Assembly: GCA_038232215.1 (NCBI GenBank)
Contig: JBBSIG010000151.1
Span: 1-6,539, forward strand
Source: JBBSIG01 sp038232215
Lineage (GTDB): Bacteria > Actinomycetota > Thermoleophilia > Gaiellales > Gaiellaceae
Direction: 5' to 3'
DNA length: 6,539 nt
The number at the start of each line of letters is the position of its first letter. Position 1 is the first letter of the stretch. The notes beneath the pieces are model-generated. The model did not search any database and was not told the origin of the DNA. It saw nothing but the letters and a program-made list of their open reading frames with translations. Shown here piece by piece: positions 5,315 through 6,539 of this stretch. Both the position numbers and the translations under genes were made by a program.

Positions 5315-6475
5315 GTGGATCTCCGCGACACGGCCACAGAGGCCGCCTTCCGGGCGGAGGCGCGCGCGTGGATCGCAGCGAGCCTGCCCGAGGAGCTGCA
5401 CGGCATGCGGGGCGGCGAGGCGCACTTCGAGACGCTCGGGCGCGAGTGGAGCAGGAAGCTCTCCGACGCTGGCTACGCGGGGCTGACCTGGCCGGAGGAG
5501 TACGGCGGGGCGGGCGCGCCCTACAGTCACCAAGCGATCCTCTTCGAGGAGATGGCCCGCGCCGAGGCTCCCCCGCACATCGGCGTGATCGGGCTCGGGA
5601 TGGCCGGCCCGACCGTCATGGCGCACGGCACGGAGGAGCAGAAGGCGAGGCACCTGCCGAGGATCCTCTCGGCAGAGGAGATCTGGTGCCAGGGCTTCTC
5701 CGAGCCCGGCGCGGGCTCCGACCTCGCCGCCGTACGCACGCGGGCGGAGCTCCACGACGACCATTTCCTCGTCACCGGTCAGAAGGTGTGGTCGTCCTTC
5801 GCCCACCTCGCCGACTTCTGCATCCTGCTGGCGCGCAGCGACCCGGAGTCGCAGAAGCACGCGGGGCTGACGTATCTGATCGTGGACATGCGCGCCCCCG
5901 GGGTCGACGTGCGCCCGCTGCGCCAGATCACGGGCGAGTCGGAGTTCAACGAGATCTTCCTGAGCGACGTGCGCGTGGAGCGCGAGAACGTCCTCGGCGA
6001 CGTCGGCGGCGGCTGGGCCGTCGCGATGACGACGCTGCTGCACGAGCGGGGAACGCTCGGCTTCGCGCTCACGGCCGCGCTCGAGGTGGCCATGCGGAAG
6101 CTGATCGTGCTCGCGCGCGAGCGGGCGCGGGACGACCCGCTCCTCCGCGATCGCCTCGCACAGGAGTGGATCGAGCTGCAGGCGCTCAAGTACACGAACC
6201 TGCGCGCGCTCACCCAGCTGATGAAGACGGGCATCCCGGGCCCCGAGGGGTCGGTGGCGAAGCTGCACTGGTCGGAGTCGAACCAGCGGCTGACGAAGCT
6301 CGCGCTCGAGCTGCTCGGTTCCGAGGCCCAGCTCACGGGCGGCAACGGCCCGCTCGACGGCTACTGGCAGCACCAGCAGCTCCGCAGCCGCGGGAACACG
6401 ATCGAGGCCGGGACCTCCGAGATCCTGCGGACCATCATCGCCGAGCGCGTGCTCGGCCTCCCTCGGAGCCGGTGA
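5315..6475 (+). CDS. FadE-type acyl-CoA dehydrogenase
   Basis: FAD-dependent acyl-CoA dehydrogenase of 386 residues, in the group that includes the mycobacterial FadE enzymes of sterol and branched-chain acid catabolism. Motifs in order: GLTWPEEYGGAG (56-67), MAHGTEEQKARHLPRIL (102-118), FSEPGAGSDLA (128-138), KVWSSFAH (157-164), LLHERGTLGF (241-250), LTGGNGPLDGYW (340-351) and TIEAGTSEILRTIIAERVLGLPR. At the C-terminal position where many family members have the catalytic Glu (YEGT), this protein has Ala365. Glu244 in HERG lies on the middle helix where isovaleryl-CoA dehydrogenase and FadE26-type proteins carry their base, so it is the likely catalytic residue. The usual RxxFG segment is replaced by a charged one (RARDDPLLRDRL). 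The GTG start is chosen because the N-terminus is family-typical and a TAnnnT element precedes it. The substrate is unknown; bulky or branched acyl-CoA is inferred. Confidence 0.92.
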   Translation: MDLRDTATEAAFRAEARAWIAASLPEELHGMRGGEAHFETLGREWSRKLSDAGYAGLTWPEEYGGAGAPYSHQAILFEEMARAEAPPHIGVIGLGMAGPTVMAHGTEEQKARHLPRILSAEEIWCQGFSEPGAGSDLAAVRTRAELHDDHFLVTGQKVWSSFAHLADFCILLARSDPESQKHAGLTYLIVDMRAPGVDVRPLRQITGESEFNEIFLSDVRVERENVLGDVGGGWAVAMTTLLHERGTLGFALTAALEVAMRKLIVLARERARDDPLLRDRLAQEWIELQALKYTNLRALTQLMKTGIPGPEGSVAKLHWSESNQRLTKLALELLGSEAQLTGGNGPLDGYWQHQQLRSRGNTIEAGTSEILRTIIAERVLGLPRSR

Positions 6476-6486
6476 GGCGTGGACAG

Positions 6487-6533
6487 GCCCCTGTACACAG
6501 CGCGTGACAAGGCCCGTACCCGCGAGCAGGGGC
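6487..6533. repeat. Inverted repeat after the last gene
   Basis: GCCCCTG (6487-6493) and CAGGGGC (6527-6533) are perfect seven-base arms separated by 33 bases, shortly after the stop at 6475. It could be part of a termination structure or an operator of a following gene, but the loop is long and no T-run follows before the window ends. The 64 bases after the stop contain no gene I can support. Confidence 0.2.
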
Positions 6534-6539
6534 GCTGAT

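Noticed and set aside
5213..6373. Long minus-strand open frame (386 codons) opposite the second acyl-CoA dehydrogenase
   Set aside because: Antisense shadow of a gene with clear acyl-CoA dehydrogenase motifs; composition is Arg/Leu/Ala-rich without domains.
6479..6538. Tiny GTG-started frame of 19 codons after the last gene
   Set aside because: Too short, no Shine-Dalgarno and no recognisable product. The true next gene, if any, is outside the window.
1..6539. Search for tRNA, rRNA, CRISPR, insertion sequences or defence genes
   Set aside because: No repeat-spacer pattern, transposase motif, terminal inverted repeats or structured RNA were seen; the window is almost entirely metabolic coding sequence.

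Overview
The window is about 70% G+C and almost fully coding, with six genes in two divergent blocks. Base composition, TAnnnT hexamers sitting directly before start codons (leaderless-type starts), and the mix of FadE-type acyl-CoA dehydrogenases with a racemase-like family III protein suggest a high-GC actinobacterium. Thermoleophilia (Gaiellales/Solirubrobacterales type) is a reasonable guess, but no marker gene is present to prove it.

Left block, minus strand, read from 3605 down to 1: (1) an alpha-methylacyl-CoA racemase-like member of the CaiB/BaiF family III (3605-2418); (2) a 146-bp gap with a candidate promoter; (3) the small [2Fe-2S] subunit of a molybdenum hydroxylase (2271-1801); (4) its large molybdopterin-binding subunit, starting in a TGATG stop/start overlap at 1801 and cut by the window edge after 600 codons. 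The large subunit has AYRGAGR where true CO dehydrogenases have AYxCSFR. It is therefore a form II 'CoxL-like' hydroxylase of unknown substrate, not a demonstrated CO dehydrogenase. No FAD (CoxM-like) subunit lies in the window.

Right block, plus strand, 3674 to 6475: (5) a glutaryl-CoA-dehydrogenase-family acyl-CoA dehydrogenase that keeps the catalytic Glu but lacks the Arg/Ser pair that holds the glutaryl carboxylate; (6) a PaaI-type hotdog thioesterase overlapping it by ATGA; (7) a FadE-type acyl-CoA dehydrogenase starting at GTG 19 bp later, whose likely catalytic base is on the middle helix (Glu244) rather than in the C-terminal position. (Items 1 and 3-7 are the six genes; item 2 is the gap.) The blocks are separated by a 68-bp divergent promoter region (3606-3673).

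Taken together this looks like a catabolic module for an unusual carboxylic acid. Acyl-CoA dehydrogenation happens at two steps, epimerisation at a 2-methyl (or similar) branch makes the substrate usable, thioester hydrolysis rescues or ends stalled intermediates, and a molybdenum hydroxylase may oxidise an aldehyde or hydroxylate a ring. The family assignments are firm; the shared pathway and substrate are inference. No RNA gene, CRISPR array, insertion sequence or phage feature was seen.
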